From contig OZ244244.1 of the NCBI GenBank assembly GCA_965217125.1, positions 930,001 to 994,000 of the forward strand: a DNA stretch of 64,000 bases, in the 5' to 3' direction. The translations under genes and the position numbers were made by a program. The DNA comes from JAAOIF01 sp965217125. Lineage in GTDB: Bacteria; Pseudomonadota; Gammaproteobacteria; PS1; Pseudothioglobaceae. The notes below the pieces were generated by a model that worked only from the letters and a program-made list of their open reading frames with translations, had not been told where the DNA came from and did no database searches. The stretch's first letter is position 1; each line of letters begins with the position of its first letter. Below, piece by piece: positions 1 to 8,908 of the stretch.

Positions 1-930
1 GCAACTGATTTACAAACCCTACTACAATATTATTATCAACAAGCTAATATTACGGTTGATTTTGCCGATTTTGAAAAACAATTTAATCTGATTGGTTTGC
101 AGCGTCATCTGAAAATTTTAGGTATTTTCAAACGCCTGTCTATTCGTGATGCTAAACACCAATATTTAGCCAATATTCCATTAGTGGCTAAATATGCGCT
201 GGCTATTGCTACTCAATACTCAGAATTATCGCCACTCAAAGAAATACTCAAACTCGCGATTAACCAAACTCAGGCTATGATTCTCGCCGCTGGTCGCGGA
301 CAACGCATGATGCCACTGACCAAAAATACGCCCAAGCCACTCATCAAAGTCAAGGGAGTAGCACTTATTGAGCACTCAATCAACGCACTCAAACAAGCTA
401 ATATTAGCAATATTATTATTAACACTTCATACCTAAGCGAACAACTCAAAGCACACTTAGGCGATGGTGCTAATTTTGGCACACATATTGCTTATAGCGA
501 TGAATCCGGCGGCGCATTAGAAACCGCTGGTGGCATTATTAAAGCACTGCCATTATTAGGCGAGCGGCCTTTTATTGTGATTAACAGCGATGTGCTTTGT
601 GATTATGAGCTATCTAAGCTTAGTCTGCCAGACAACTCATTAGCACATTTGATTTTGATTAACAATCCTAAACACCATCCTAATGGTGATTTTTCATTAG
701 ATGGGCAAGGCTTTTGTCAAATTTCTGCTGGTAATAACTTGACCTTTGCTGGCATTGGAATTTATCATCCTAAATTGTTTAAAGCATATATCAATAGCAA
801 ACAAAAACTACCGCTCTACCCTGTGTTTAAAGCTGCCATCGCTAACAATCAACTAAGTGGCGAATATTATTCAGGTTATTGGCAAGATGTTGGCACGCCG
901 CAGCGTTTACAATTTGTCAATAATTGCTAA
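1..930 (+). CDS. murU: Fused N-acetylmuramate kinase C-terminus / MurNAc-1-P uridylyltransferase (AmgK-MurU), 5' partial
   Basis: The frame is open from base 1, so the start lies outside the window. The first ~91 residues match the C-terminal end of AmgK-type sugar kinases (LQRHLKILGIFKRL, then IPLVAKY). With no stop, the frame runs into a complete nucleotidyltransferase from Met at 277: AMILAAGRGQRM is the NTP-binding loop, followed by TPKPLIKV and, near the end, YWQDVGTPQRL. By family knowledge AmgK phosphorylates MurNAc at C1 and MurU makes UDP-MurNAc in cytoplasmic cell-wall recycling. These are usually two adjacent genes; here they appear to be one polypeptide. Independent initiation at 277 cannot be excluded, but no good ribosome binding site precedes it. 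Function is confident; the fusion is read directly from the frame. Confidence 0.85.
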   Translation, partial: ATDLQTLLQYYYQQANITVDFADFEKQFNLIGLQRHLKILGIFKRLSIRDAKHQYLANIPLVAKYALAIATQYSELSPLKEILKLAINQTQAMILAAGRGQRMMPLTKNTPKPLIKVKGVALIEHSINALKQANISNIIINTSYLSEQLKAHLGDGANFGTHIAYSDESGGALETAGGIIKALPLLGERPFIVINSDVLCDYELSKLSLPDNSLAHLILINNPKHHPNGDFSLDGQGFCQISAGNNLTFAGIGIYHPKLFKAYINSKQKLPLYPVFKAAIANNQLSGEYYSGYWQDVGTPQRLQFVNNC

Positions 931-963
931 AAAAAATAAGTTGATTGCTGTAAAATATTATTT

Positions 964-1072
964 GATAGTGCTAAGGGTGCGCCAACAATAAATGGTTATG
1001 AACCCCGCCAGATTCGGAAGGAAGCAACGGTAATAATTTTTTTATGTGTTGGCTGTTATTCTTGGTGCTATC
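964..1072 (+). ncRNA. ffs: Small (4.5S-type) signal recognition particle RNA
   Basis: The conserved SRP apical loop is visible at 1011-1030 (ATTCGGAAGGAAGCAACGG, the counterpart of the GGAAGGAAGCA Ffh-binding core). The ends pair over 12 positions (964-975 with 1061-1072, allowing G-U), and an inner stem pairs 981-987 with 1047-1053, giving the expected single long hairpin. It lies directly upstream of dnaX, its usual neighbour in gammaproteobacteria. It binds Ffh for co-translational membrane targeting. Exact ends are estimated from the pairing. Confidence 0.9.
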
Positions 1073-1099
1073 ACTTTAATCAGACAACAAATTGACCTA

Positions 1100-2674
1100 A
1101 TGACTAAACATTATCAAGTTTTAGCGCGTAAATACCGCCCTCACACTTTTGCTGAGATGGTGGGGCAAATCCATACCGTTAAAACGCTAATTAACGCCCT
1201 TAATGCTAATAATTTACACCATGGATTTTTATTTACTGGCACGCGTGGTGTTGGTAAAACCACAATTGCCAGAATTTTTGCCAAATCTATTAATTGTGAA
1301 CAAGGTGTTAGTGCTAAACCATGTGGCAAATGTGCCACTTGTTTAGAAATCGACAAAGGTCAATCGGTTGACCTAATCGAGCTTGATGCTGCCTCACATA
1401 CTGGGGTTGATAATATGCGTGATATTTTAGAAAACGCACAATATATGCCAACTAAAAATCGTTATAAAATTTACCTGATTGACGAAGTCCATATGTTGTC
1501 TAAGAGTAGTTTTAATGCACTGCTTAAAACCTTAGAAGAGCCACCTGAACATATTAAATTCTTACTGGCAACGACCGACCCACAAAAACTACCAGTTACT
1601 GTGTTATCACGCTGCTTGCAATTTACCTTGCAAAAACTCACCCATAAAGAAATTCTAAATCAACTCAAATTCATCATGCAAGCTGAAGACTTAAAATATG
1701 AAGAATTGGCACTCAGCCAAATTGCTGAATTTGGCAACGGCTCCATGCGCGATGCACTAAGTTTGCTCGACCAGTCAATTTCTTATGGCAATGGCACGAT
1801 ATTAGTTAAAGATATTAAAGCTATGCTCGGCTTGGTGCATCACCATGATATTATTAACTTAGCAACACAGCTGTTTAAGCAAGATGCACAAGCGGTGATT
1901 GATTTTGTAAAAGAGCTTTCTCATAAAGGCGAAAATCTAAGCCATGCACTAAAAGATTTAACCAGCTTATTTCATCAAATATCGATAGCGCAGATTATTG
2001 ATAACGCTGAAATTGCTGATGAAATCAAAGTCTTAGCCACTCAAATCTCTAATCAAGATTTACAATTGTTTTATCAGATGAGTATTAACGGCGCTAAAGA
2101 TATGCCATTAGCACCAAGCGAGCAAATTGGCTTTGAAATGACATTGCTAAGAATGCTGGCTTTTCAATCAAGCATTGCTGACTTTACAGAAAAAAAAATT
2201 GCAAAAATAACCACAAATACTAAAATTAAAGCAAAAACAGCAGAACCTAAAACAGCAGAACCAAAAGCAAAAAAAACTCTTAACATCAACTCACAAACCG
2301 AATGGGAAACACTGATTAAGTCGCTTAAATTCAACACTGCAACCCAAATGCTGCTTAAAAACACCTTATTTGAGAATATTAACAAGCAAGTGCTAACACT
2401 CACCTTAGATGAGCAATTTAGCAATTTATTAAGCACTAATGTTCGCTCATCGATAGAAAGCAAACTATCGGCTAATTTTAAGCAAATAACGCTTAATATT
2501 AATCTAGCAAAACCAACAAAACAGACCTTAGCACAAAAAGAAACACAAACAAATAATAAAAAAACTGTAGAGACGCAAAAAGCTTTTTTAGCTGACCAAG
2601 GGGTGCAAAAATTACAACAAGTTTTTGCTACAAAAGTTGATATTAACAGTATTAAGGAGGTAGGGAATGTTTAA
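1100..2674 (+). CDS. dnaX: DNA polymerase III subunits tau/gamma
   Basis: This is the clamp-loader ATPase of the replicative polymerase. Walker A (GTRGVGKTT) lies near residues 45-53, a Cys cluster (CGKCATC) follows, then Walker B (YLIDEVHML) and the sensor region TTDPQKLP. I start it at 1100 (MTKHYQVLARKYRP), because the in-frame codon at 1046 lies inside the 3' arm of the SRP RNA. At 524 residues it is shorter than E. coli tau (643), the loss being in the C-terminal polymerase/helicase-binding part, which is Lys/Thr-rich and low-complexity around residues 365-395. That region contains two A-runs, one of which is a potential programmed frameshift site. The stop overlaps the ybaB start by 8 bases. 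Confidence 0.95.
   Translation: MTKHYQVLARKYRPHTFAEMVGQIHTVKTLINALNANNLHHGFLFTGTRGVGKTTIARIFAKSINCEQGVSAKPCGKCATCLEIDKGQSVDLIELDAASHTGVDNMRDILENAQYMPTKNRYKIYLIDEVHMLSKSSFNALLKTLEEPPEHIKFLLATTDPQKLPVTVLSRCLQFTLQKLTHKEILNQLKFIMQAEDLKYEELALSQIAEFGNGSMRDALSLLDQSISYGNGTILVKDIKAMLGLVHHHDIINLATQLFKQDAQAVIDFVKELSHKGENLSHALKDLTSLFHQISIAQIIDNAEIADEIKVLATQISNQDLQLFYQMSINGAKDMPLAPSEQIGFEMTLLRMLAFQSSIADFTEKKIAKITTNTKIKAKTAEPKTAEPKAKKTLNINSQTEWETLIKSLKFNTATQMLLKNTLFENINKQVLTLTLDEQFSNLLSTNVRSSIESKLSANFKQITLNINLAKPTKQTLAQKETQTNNKKTVETQKAFLADQGVQKLQQVFATKVDINSIKEVGNV
2269..2283 (+). promoter_or_regulatory. Candidate -1 ribosomal frameshift site in dnaX
   Basis: A run of eight A at 2269-2276 is phased as A AAA AAA (zero-frame codons GCA AAA AAA ACT). 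Slipping back one base would read AAC TCT TAA, stopping at 2281-2283 and giving a ~394-residue product comparable to gamma. E. coli dnaX uses the related A AAA AAG heptamer to make gamma. A second run of nine A at 2190-2198 could also slip. I did not find a clear stimulatory stem-loop, so this remains a prediction. Confidence 0.45.
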
Positions 2675-2990
2675 AGGTGGAATGGTTGGGATGATGCAAA
2701 AAGCCCAAAAAATGCAAGCAAATATGCAAAAAGCACAAGCAGAAATTAAAAATTTAACAGCCACTGGAAAGGCGGCTAATGGTGCGGTGCAACTCACTAT
2801 GAATGGCGAGCATCAGGCAACAGATATTCAAATCGACACGGCTGTTATGGATGACAAAGACATATTGGAAGATTTAATCTTAATTGCGATTAATGATGCT
2901 AACGGACAAATTGCCGCTGCCTGTGCGGCAAAAATGAAAACTGCCACTGATGGGGTGGAACTACCCCCTGGCATAAACTTACCCTTGTAA
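2667..2990 (+). CDS. ybaB: YbaB/EbfC nucleoid-associated protein
   Basis: A 107-residue member of the YbaB/EbfC DNA-binding family. It has the typical Met/Gln/Lys-rich N-terminal helix (MGMMQKAQKMQANMQKAQ-like, here MVGMMQKAQKMQANMQ) and the core ELPPGINLPL at the C-terminus, close to the family's PGMKLPF ending. A strong AGGAGG (2655-2660) sits six bases before ATG. It overlaps dnaX by 8 bases and precedes recR, the conserved dnaX-ybaB-recR order, which suggests co-expression. Family members bind DNA as dimers; the precise role is uncertain. Confidence 0.93.
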   Translation: MFKGGMVGMMQKAQKMQANMQKAQAEIKNLTATGKAANGAVQLTMNGEHQATDIQIDTAVMDDKDILEDLILIAINDANGQIAAACAAKMKTATDGVELPPGINLPL

Positions 2991-3007
2991 AAAAAAGCAT
3001 CTTTATT

Positions 3008-3592
3008 ATGATTGAATCCCTAAATAAAGCCTTTTGCACCCTGCCTGGCGTCGGCAGCAAAACCGCGCAACGCTTTGTATATCACCTATTAGAGCGTAAC
3101 CGTGAAGGCGGTTTTGAGCTGGCTAAAGCTTTGGTTGATGCTATGGAGCATATTAAGCATTGCTCATCTTGTCGCTGCCTTAGCGAAAAAAACCTATGCA
3201 ATATTTGTGCTAACAACAATCGCGATAATACACAACTGTGCATTGTAGAAACCCCAACCGACATTCATGCAATTGAACAAAGTGGCGCTTATAAAGGCAA
3301 ATATTTTGTTTTAAGTGGTTATTTATCGCCGATTGATGGCATTGGCGCTGCTGAATTAGGTCTTGATGAATTAGAACAAAAATTACACCAGCAAAAGATA
3401 GAAGAAATTATCCTTGCCACCAATGCCACCGTAGAGGGTGAAGTAACTGCACATTACATTAGCAGTATGGCAAAACAATTTGATATTCAAATCACTCGTA
3501 TTGCCCATGGTATTCCAATTGGCGGAGAGTTAGAATATGCGGATATTAACACCATTGCCCATGCCTTATCAGGGCGAAAAAACTACGATTAA
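3008..3592 (+). CDS. recR: Recombination protein RecR
   Basis: This 194-residue protein has the RecR architecture: an N-terminal helix-hairpin-helix (LPGVGSKTAQR), a four-Cys zinc finger around residues 54-69 (CSSC then CNIC), a Toprim domain (LCIVETPTDIHAIE; LATNATVEGE) and a C-terminal region with RIAHGIPIGGELEYAD. With RecF and RecO it loads RecA onto gapped DNA. Length is normal. It follows ybaB after a short gap with no obvious terminator, so it is probably in the dnaX operon. Confidence 0.95.
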   Translation: MIESLNKAFCTLPGVGSKTAQRFVYHLLERNREGGFELAKALVDAMEHIKHCSSCRCLSEKNLCNICANNNRDNTQLCIVETPTDIHAIEQSGAYKGKYFVLSGYLSPIDGIGAAELGLDELEQKLHQQKIEEIILATNATVEGEVTAHYISSMAKQFDIQITRIAHGIPIGGELEYADINTIAHALSGRKNYD

Positions 3593-3625
3593 ACTACCAT
3601 TGAAACTTATTGCTTTTATTGTCTT

Positions 3626-3916
3626 TCACTGCTTTTGCAGCAGTATTGGGGCATAGCTTTTAATCAGTAAAAGTTTATCATTACGGTTCATTTTCTTAAT
3701 TTCATATTCGCGCCTTAAGGCGGCACTCCTATCAGTAGCACCTTCTTGATACACTAATACACAGGGGCTGTTTGCTCTGGTGTATTTTGCACCCCCTGCT
3801 ATGTTGCCGTTGTGCTGTTTTAAGCGTTTGCTAATATCGTTGCTAATACCACAATATATTGAATCATTTGAGCAACGCAATAAATACACATACCAAATTT
3901 TAATATCCAAAACCAT
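3626..3916 (-). CDS. GIY-YIG nuclease-domain protein (UPF0213/YhbQ-like)
   Basis: A single-domain GIY-YIG protein of 96 residues. The motif pair is seen as YVYLLRC and YCGISND, followed by the conserved Arg (SKRLKQH) and the catalytic Glu region (AALRREYEIKK). Small proteins of this type occur widely in bacteria; a structure-specific DNA or nucleic-acid nuclease activity is inferred from the fold, and the cellular role is unknown. It is convergent with recR and divergent from valS. The ATG at 3916 is the only in-frame Met before the domain. Confidence 0.85.
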   Translation of the reverse strand: MVLDIKIWYVYLLRCSNDSIYCGISNDISKRLKQHNGNIAGGAKYTRANSPCVLVYQEGATDRSAALRREYEIKKMNRNDKLLLIKSYAPILLQKQ

Positions 3917-3964
3917 ATCTTTTATATAGTATAATTGCGAAGTTTAATCCATCTTTATCCGTTA

Positions 3965-6724
3965 ATGGAAAAAACCTACAATCCTAAACAAATCGAAGCC
4001 AACTATCGCTCGCTTTGGGAAAATCAAAATCTATTTTCTTCGGATTCAAATTCCACCAGTAAAAACGCCTATTGTATTATGCTGCCGCCACCAAATGTAA
4101 CTGGTAGTTTGCATATGGGTCATGCCTTTCAACACACCATTATGGATGTCCTGGTGCGCTACCACCGTGCTAAAGGCGAGCAAACCCTTTGGCAGCCGGG
4201 CACCGACCATGCTGGTATTGCCACACAAATGGTGGTTGAACGCCAATTAGCGGCAGATGGCATTAGCCGTCATAATCTTGGTCGTGATAAATTTATTGAT
4301 AAAATTTGGGATTGGAAACAACAATCTGGCGGCACGATTAGCTCACAAATGCGCCGTCTTGGTGCTTCGGTTGACTGGCAAAAAGAACGCTTTACTATGG
4401 ACCGTGGCTTGTCTAATGCGGTGCGTAAAGTCTTTATTCAGCTTTATAACGAAGGTTTAATCTATCGTGGCAAACGATTGGTTAATTGGGACCCGGTATT
4501 ACAAACTGCCCTCTCCGACTTAGAGGTGTTAGCAAGCGAAGAAGATGGATTTATGTATCATATAAAATACCCTTTTGTTGAAGGCGAGGGTTTTATGGAA
4601 ATCGCCACCACACGCCCTGAAACTATGTTGGCAGATGGCGCTTTAGCGGTTAATCCCTCAGATGAGCGTTATGCAAGTATGGTTGGAAAGTGGGTGAAAG
4701 TCCCAATGACACAACGAATAATCCCGATTGTAGCAGATGATTATGTCGATATAGAATTTGGCACTGGTTGTGTCAAAATCACCCCAGCGCATGATTTTAA
4801 CGACTGGGAAGTTGGCAAACGCCATAAAATGGAAATCATTAATCTATTTACCCCAGATGCTAAAATGAACCAAAATACACCAAGCGCCTATCAAGGTTTG
4901 GACCGATTTAAAGCAAGAGAGCAACTGGTTAAAGATTTAGATGCCGCAGGGCTTTTGGTTAAGGCTGAAGCGCACAAACTCGTGCCGCCACGCGGTGATC
5001 GCTCTGGCACAATTTTAGAGCCTTATTTGACCGACCAATGGTTTGTCAAAATCGCACCATTAGCTGAGCCTGCCATTCAGGCTGTGAAAAATGGTAGCAT
5101 TAGATTTGTGCCGCAAAACTGGTCTAAAACCTATTATAACTGGATGGAAAATATCCAAGATTGGTGCATTTCTCGCCAAATTTGGTGGGGGCATCGCATC
5201 CCTGCATGGTATGATAATGATGGCAATATTTTTGTGGCAGACTCACTGCAAGAGGCACAAAAACAAGCGGGGGCGGGGGTGACACTTAAACAAGATGAAG
5301 ATGTGTTAGACACTTGGTTTTCCTCTGCCTTATGGCCGTTTTCAACCTTAGGCTGGCCCGAGCAAACCGCAGAATTATCACGCTTTTATCCCACCAATGT
5401 TTTAGTAACAGGCTTTGATATTATTTTCTTTTGGGTGGCGCGGATGATTATGTTTGGGCTTAAATTTACTGGCAAAGTCCCCTTTAAAGATGTTTATATC
5501 ACTGGCTTGATTCGCGATGGGCAAGGGCAAAAAATGTCCAAATCTAAAGGCAATGTCCTCGATCCAATTGATTTAATTGATGGCATTAGTTTAACAAAGC
5601 TGCTGAAAAAAAGAACCCAAGATATGATGCAGCCAAAAATAGCTGAAAAAATCAAAAAACAAACTCAGCAAGAGTTTGCCGATGGCATTCCTGCGTTTGG
5701 CACTGATGCACTGCGTTTTACCTTTGCGGCACTGGCATCGTTTTCTCGTGATATTAAATTTGAACTAAAACGCCTTGAAACTTATCGTAACTTTTGCAAC
5801 AAACTGTGGAATGCTTCGCGTTTTGTGCTGCTGAAACTTGAGGGTCAAACTATTGATAAAAATGCCACACTAAACGCCACATTATCAAGCGCTGACCAAT
5901 GGATTCTTTCGCGCTTACAAAGCACTAAAATCCAAGTTGAAAAACACCTGAATGATTATCGCCTAGATTTAATGAGCCACGAATTATATGAATTTGTGTG
6001 GAGTGATTATTGTGATTGGTATTTAGAATTATCTAAGCCATTATTAAACAATAACGCCACCAAAGCAGGCACACAGGCGACTTTGCTAAAAGTATTGAAT
6101 GAAATTTTAACGCTACTACATCCAATTATTCCATTTATCACCGAAGAAATTTACCGGCAATGTCAAGCGCTCACAGGCAACAGCAGCGAGTGTTTAATGA
6201 CACAAGCATATCCACAGATAGAAAGCGCTTTAATTTCTAAACAAGCTGAGGACGAGATGCAATGGTTGCAAACTTTTATCCTCGGTATTCGCCAAATTCG
6301 TGGTGAAATGAACATTGCCCCAGCAAAATCGCTGCCTTGTTTTGTGCAACATATCAATCATAATGACCAGCATTGTTTAAATACTTACGCACAAATACTC
6401 ACAAGTTTGGCTAAATTAGACAGCATTGAGCAATTATCTACTACTGCCCAAGCGCCAGAATCAGCTACCGCGTTGGTGGGTAAAATGAAAGTATTGATTC
6501 CATTAGCGGGGCTAATTGACAAAAAACAAGAAATTGCACGACTGAACAAAGAAATTAGTAAATTAGACAAGCAAAGAATACAATTTGCAGCTAAACTTAA
6601 CAACCAAAAGTTTGTTAATGGCGCGCCTCAAGCTGTAGTCAATAAAGAAAGAGAAAAATTAGACTCGGCTGATAATGCCATTACCGAGCTATCTGCACAA
6701 TTAAAAAAAATAACCCAATTATGA
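3965..6724 (+). CDS. valS: Valyl-tRNA synthetase
   Basis: A class I aminoacyl-tRNA synthetase that charges tRNA-Val. The HIGH-type motif is seen as PPNVTGSLHMGHAF near residue 40, the CP1 editing domain includes TTRPETMLADGALAV, and KMSKSKGN is the second signature. The C-terminus has the family's coiled-coil arm (IARLNKEISKLDKQ). I chose ATG at 3965 (MEKTYNPKQIEANY), since an in-frame TTG 30 bases upstream adds unconserved residues and lies on a TATAAT box at 3930-3935. Length (919) is normal. Its TGA overlaps the next gene's ATG by four bases. Confidence 0.96.
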   Translation: MEKTYNPKQIEANYRSLWENQNLFSSDSNSTSKNAYCIMLPPPNVTGSLHMGHAFQHTIMDVLVRYHRAKGEQTLWQPGTDHAGIATQMVVERQLAADGISRHNLGRDKFIDKIWDWKQQSGGTISSQMRRLGASVDWQKERFTMDRGLSNAVRKVFIQLYNEGLIYRGKRLVNWDPVLQTALSDLEVLASEEDGFMYHIKYPFVEGEGFMEIATTRPETMLADGALAVNPSDERYASMVGKWVKVPMTQRIIPIVADDYVDIEFGTGCVKITPAHDFNDWEVGKRHKMEIINLFTPDAKMNQNTPSAYQGLDRFKAREQLVKDLDAAGLLVKAEAHKLVPPRGDRSGTILEPYLTDQWFVKIAPLAEPAIQAVKNGSIRFVPQNWSKTYYNWMENIQDWCISRQIWWGHRIPAWYDNDGNIFVADSLQEAQKQAGAGVTLKQDEDVLDTWFSSALWPFSTLGWPEQTAELSRFYPTNVLVTGFDIIFFWVARMIMFGLKFTGKVPFKDVYITGLIRDGQGQKMSKSKGNVLDPIDLIDGISLTKLLKKRTQDMMQPKIAEKIKKQTQQEFADGIPAFGTDALRFTFAALASFSRDIKFELKRLETYRNFCNKLWNASRFVLLKLEGQTIDKNATLNATLSSADQWILSRLQSTKIQVEKHLNDYRLDLMSHELYEFVWSDYCDWYLELSKPLLNNNATKAGTQATLLKVLNEILTLLHPIIPFITEEIYRQCQALTGNSSECLMTQAYPQIESALISKQAEDEMQWLQTFILGIRQIRGEMNIAPAKSLPCFVQHINHNDQHCLNTYAQILTSLAKLDSIEQLSTTAQAPESATALVGKMKVLIPLAGLIDKKQEIARLNKEISKLDKQRIQFAAKLNNQKFVNGAPQAVVNKEREKLDSADNAITELSAQLKKITQL

Positions 6725-7377
6725 TTTTTTATAAAATTTTACCCGTCTCAATACTATTAGCCTGCTCAATGGCTAATGCCGCCTCGTATGTTTATATTAC
6801 CGATATAGTTGACATTCCAATACGCTCCTCAAACGCCATTCAAAACAGCCCCAGCAACTTATTAAGAATGTTGCCCTCAGGCACTAAACTAAAAATACTC
6901 GCCACCAAAGAAGGCTGGACCAAGGTTAAATTTGAACAAACCACTGGCTGGATAATTTCACGCTATTTAACCAATAATCCATCTGCCAGAGATCAACTTG
7001 AAAAACTTAAAGAACGCGACAGCACAAACAAATTTACCATTTCCCAACAAAAAGACAACAATGCAAAATTGCTAAAAGAACTTAAAGATTTGAAAAAAAA
7101 TAACATTGATTTATCAATCCAAATCAGTAAAGCCAAAGCCGAAAAAGAACACATTCAACAAACCTACAAAGATGCGCTCAAACTTGAATACAACAATCAA
7201 AAACTAAAAAAACAAGCCTTGCAACTCAAAACCGAAATTCAATTATTGCAAAATAACGACACAACTGACCAAGATGCCAGTGCCAGAAACTGGTTTATAG
7301 TTGGTGCAATAGTATTATTTTTCGGCTTTATAATTGGTTTTATTTTCTCAAAACGCTCGCCCCAAAGGAGGTCTTAA
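6721..7377 (+). CDS. SH3-domain membrane protein (TIGR04211/YgiM-like)
   Basis: A signal peptide (residues 1-20, cut near ANA-AS) precedes a bacterial SH3b domain (about 21-90, with RSSNAIQNSP and GWTKVKFEQTTGWIISRYL). A long charged coiled coil (~95-180) and a single C-terminal membrane helix (WFIVGAIVLFFGFIIGFIF) follow, ending in a basic tail. This matches the TIGR04211/YgiM layout: an envelope-facing SH3b domain tethered to the inner membrane. The function is not established; a role in envelope or peptidoglycan biology is inferred. It is translationally coupled to valS (ATGA overlap) and sits three bases before guaB, with whose RBS its last codons overlap. Confidence 0.82.
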   Translation: MIFYKILPVSILLACSMANAASYVYITDIVDIPIRSSNAIQNSPSNLLRMLPSGTKLKILATKEGWTKVKFEQTTGWIISRYLTNNPSARDQLEKLKERDSTNKFTISQQKDNNAKLLKELKDLKKNNIDLSIQISKAKAEKEHIQQTYKDALKLEYNNQKLKKQALQLKTEIQLLQNNDTTDQDASARNWFIVGAIVLFFGFIIGFIFSKRSPQRRS

Positions 7378-7379
7378 CA

Positions 7380-8840
7380 ATGAATTTACTAAAAACCGCA
7401 CTAACCTTTGACGATGTGTTGTTAGTCCCGGCGTATTCAAAAGCCATGCCAAAGCAAGTTAGCCTAACAACCAAACTCACCAAAAAAATTACCCTTAATA
7501 CACCAATACTCTCAGCAGCTATGGACACTGTTACCGAAGCCAAATTAGCAATTACCATTGCCCAAGAAGGTGGTATTGGCATTATTCATAAAAATATGTC
7601 AATTGAGCAACAAGCCAAAAAAGTGCGCAATGTTAAGCGTTTTGAATCTGGCATCATTAAAAATCCAATCAGCATTTCACCAAAAGCAACGATTGCCGAT
7701 GTTTTTGATATGCAAAAACGCCACCATATTTCTGCCCTGCCTGTGGTCGAAGGCAACACTATTGTAGGCTTGGTTACCGGTCGCGATGTCAGATTTGAAA
7801 CCCGATTAGATGAGTTGGTAAAAAATGTTATGACTCCGCAAAATAAACTTATTACCATTGCTGAGGGTACTGATATGGGCAAAGTGCGCACACTTTTGCA
7901 ACAACATCGCATTGAGCGGGTGATTATCACCAATAATCAGTTTGAACTAAAAGGCATGATTACGGTTCGCGATATTCAAAAATCAAGCGATTTTCCAAAT
8001 GCCTGTAAAGACAATGCAGAACAATTACGCGTTGGTGCAGCCGTTGGCGTTGGCACAGGCACAATCGAGCGTATTGATGCTTTAGTTGAGGCTGGTGTTG
8101 ATATAGTAGTGATTGACACCGCACATGGGCATTCACAAGGCGTGCTTGACCAAGTCAAAGAAAGCAAAGCCAAACACCCTAACTTAGATATTATTGCCGG
8201 CAATATTGCCACTGGCGAAGCCGCGCTTGATTTAGTCAAAGCAGGTGCAGACTGTGTTAAAGTTGGCATTGGCCCTGGTAGTATTTGCACCACGCGTATT
8301 GTCGCTGGTGTTGGTGTGCCGCAAATTACTGCTATCTCGGATGTAGCAGATGCACTTAAAGGCACTGGCGTCCCACTGATTGCTGATGGTGGTATCCGTT
8401 ATTCAGGCGATATTGCCAAAGCATTTGCAGCCGGCGCTTATTGCGTTATGCTTGGCTCAATGTTAGCAGGCACAGAAGAATCGCCCGGTGAGATTGAACT
8501 TTATCAAGGTCGCTCATACAAATCATACCGCGGCATGGGCTCTATTGGTGCTATGAATCAAGCACACGGCTCATCAGATCGCTATTTTCAATCCGACTCA
8601 AAAGCCGACAAATTAGTCCCAGAAGGCATTGAAGGCCGGGTCCCATTTAAAGGCAGTGCACGCCCTATCATTCACCAAATGCTCGGCGGTGTCCGCTCAT
8701 CTATGGGCTACACTGGCTGCGAAACCCTAGAAAAAATGCGCAAAACCGTCACTTTTGTGCAAGTCAGCTCAGCAGGAATGGTCGAATCACATGTCCATGA
8801 CATTTCAATCACCAAAGAAGCCCCGAATTACCATCAGTAA
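7380..8840 (+). CDS. guaB: Inosine-5'-monophosphate dehydrogenase
   Basis: This NAD-dependent enzyme oxidises IMP to XMP, the committed step of GMP synthesis. The 486-residue chain has the TIM barrel interrupted by two CBS domains (about residues 90-205). The catalytic Cys loop is seen as GPGSICTTRIVAGVGVPQ, the phosphate-binding region as ADGGIRYSGD, and the flap as YRGMGSIGAM. A strong AAAGGAGG (7364-7371) precedes ATG. guaA does not follow; the next genes are on the opposite strand. Confidence 0.96.
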   Translation: MNLLKTALTFDDVLLVPAYSKAMPKQVSLTTKLTKKITLNTPILSAAMDTVTEAKLAITIAQEGGIGIIHKNMSIEQQAKKVRNVKRFESGIIKNPISISPKATIADVFDMQKRHHISALPVVEGNTIVGLVTGRDVRFETRLDELVKNVMTPQNKLITIAEGTDMGKVRTLLQQHRIERVIITNNQFELKGMITVRDIQKSSDFPNACKDNAEQLRVGAAVGVGTGTIERIDALVEAGVDIVVIDTAHGHSQGVLDQVKESKAKHPNLDIIAGNIATGEAALDLVKAGADCVKVGIGPGSICTTRIVAGVGVPQITAISDVADALKGTGVPLIADGGIRYSGDIAKAFAAGAYCVMLGSMLAGTEESPGEIELYQGRSYKSYRGMGSIGAMNQAHGSSDRYFQSDSKADKLVPEGIEGRVPFKGSARPIIHQMLGGVRSSMGYTGCETLEKMRKTVTFVQVSSAGMVESHVHDISITKEAPNYHQ

Positions 8841-8908
8841 TTTGTTTTAATTCACTGATTGACATAAGTAACAACCAACAATATGCAAATTATTTAGTCT
8901 TTGGATAG

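Noticed and set aside
1046..1099. Longer N-terminus for dnaX starting at 1046
   Set aside because: It overlaps the paired 3' arm of the SRP RNA and adds 18 unconserved residues; Met at 1100 gives the family N-terminus.
3935..3964. Ten-residue N-terminal extension of valS from TTG
   Set aside because: The TTG overlaps the likely TATAAT box and the added residues are not ValS-like.
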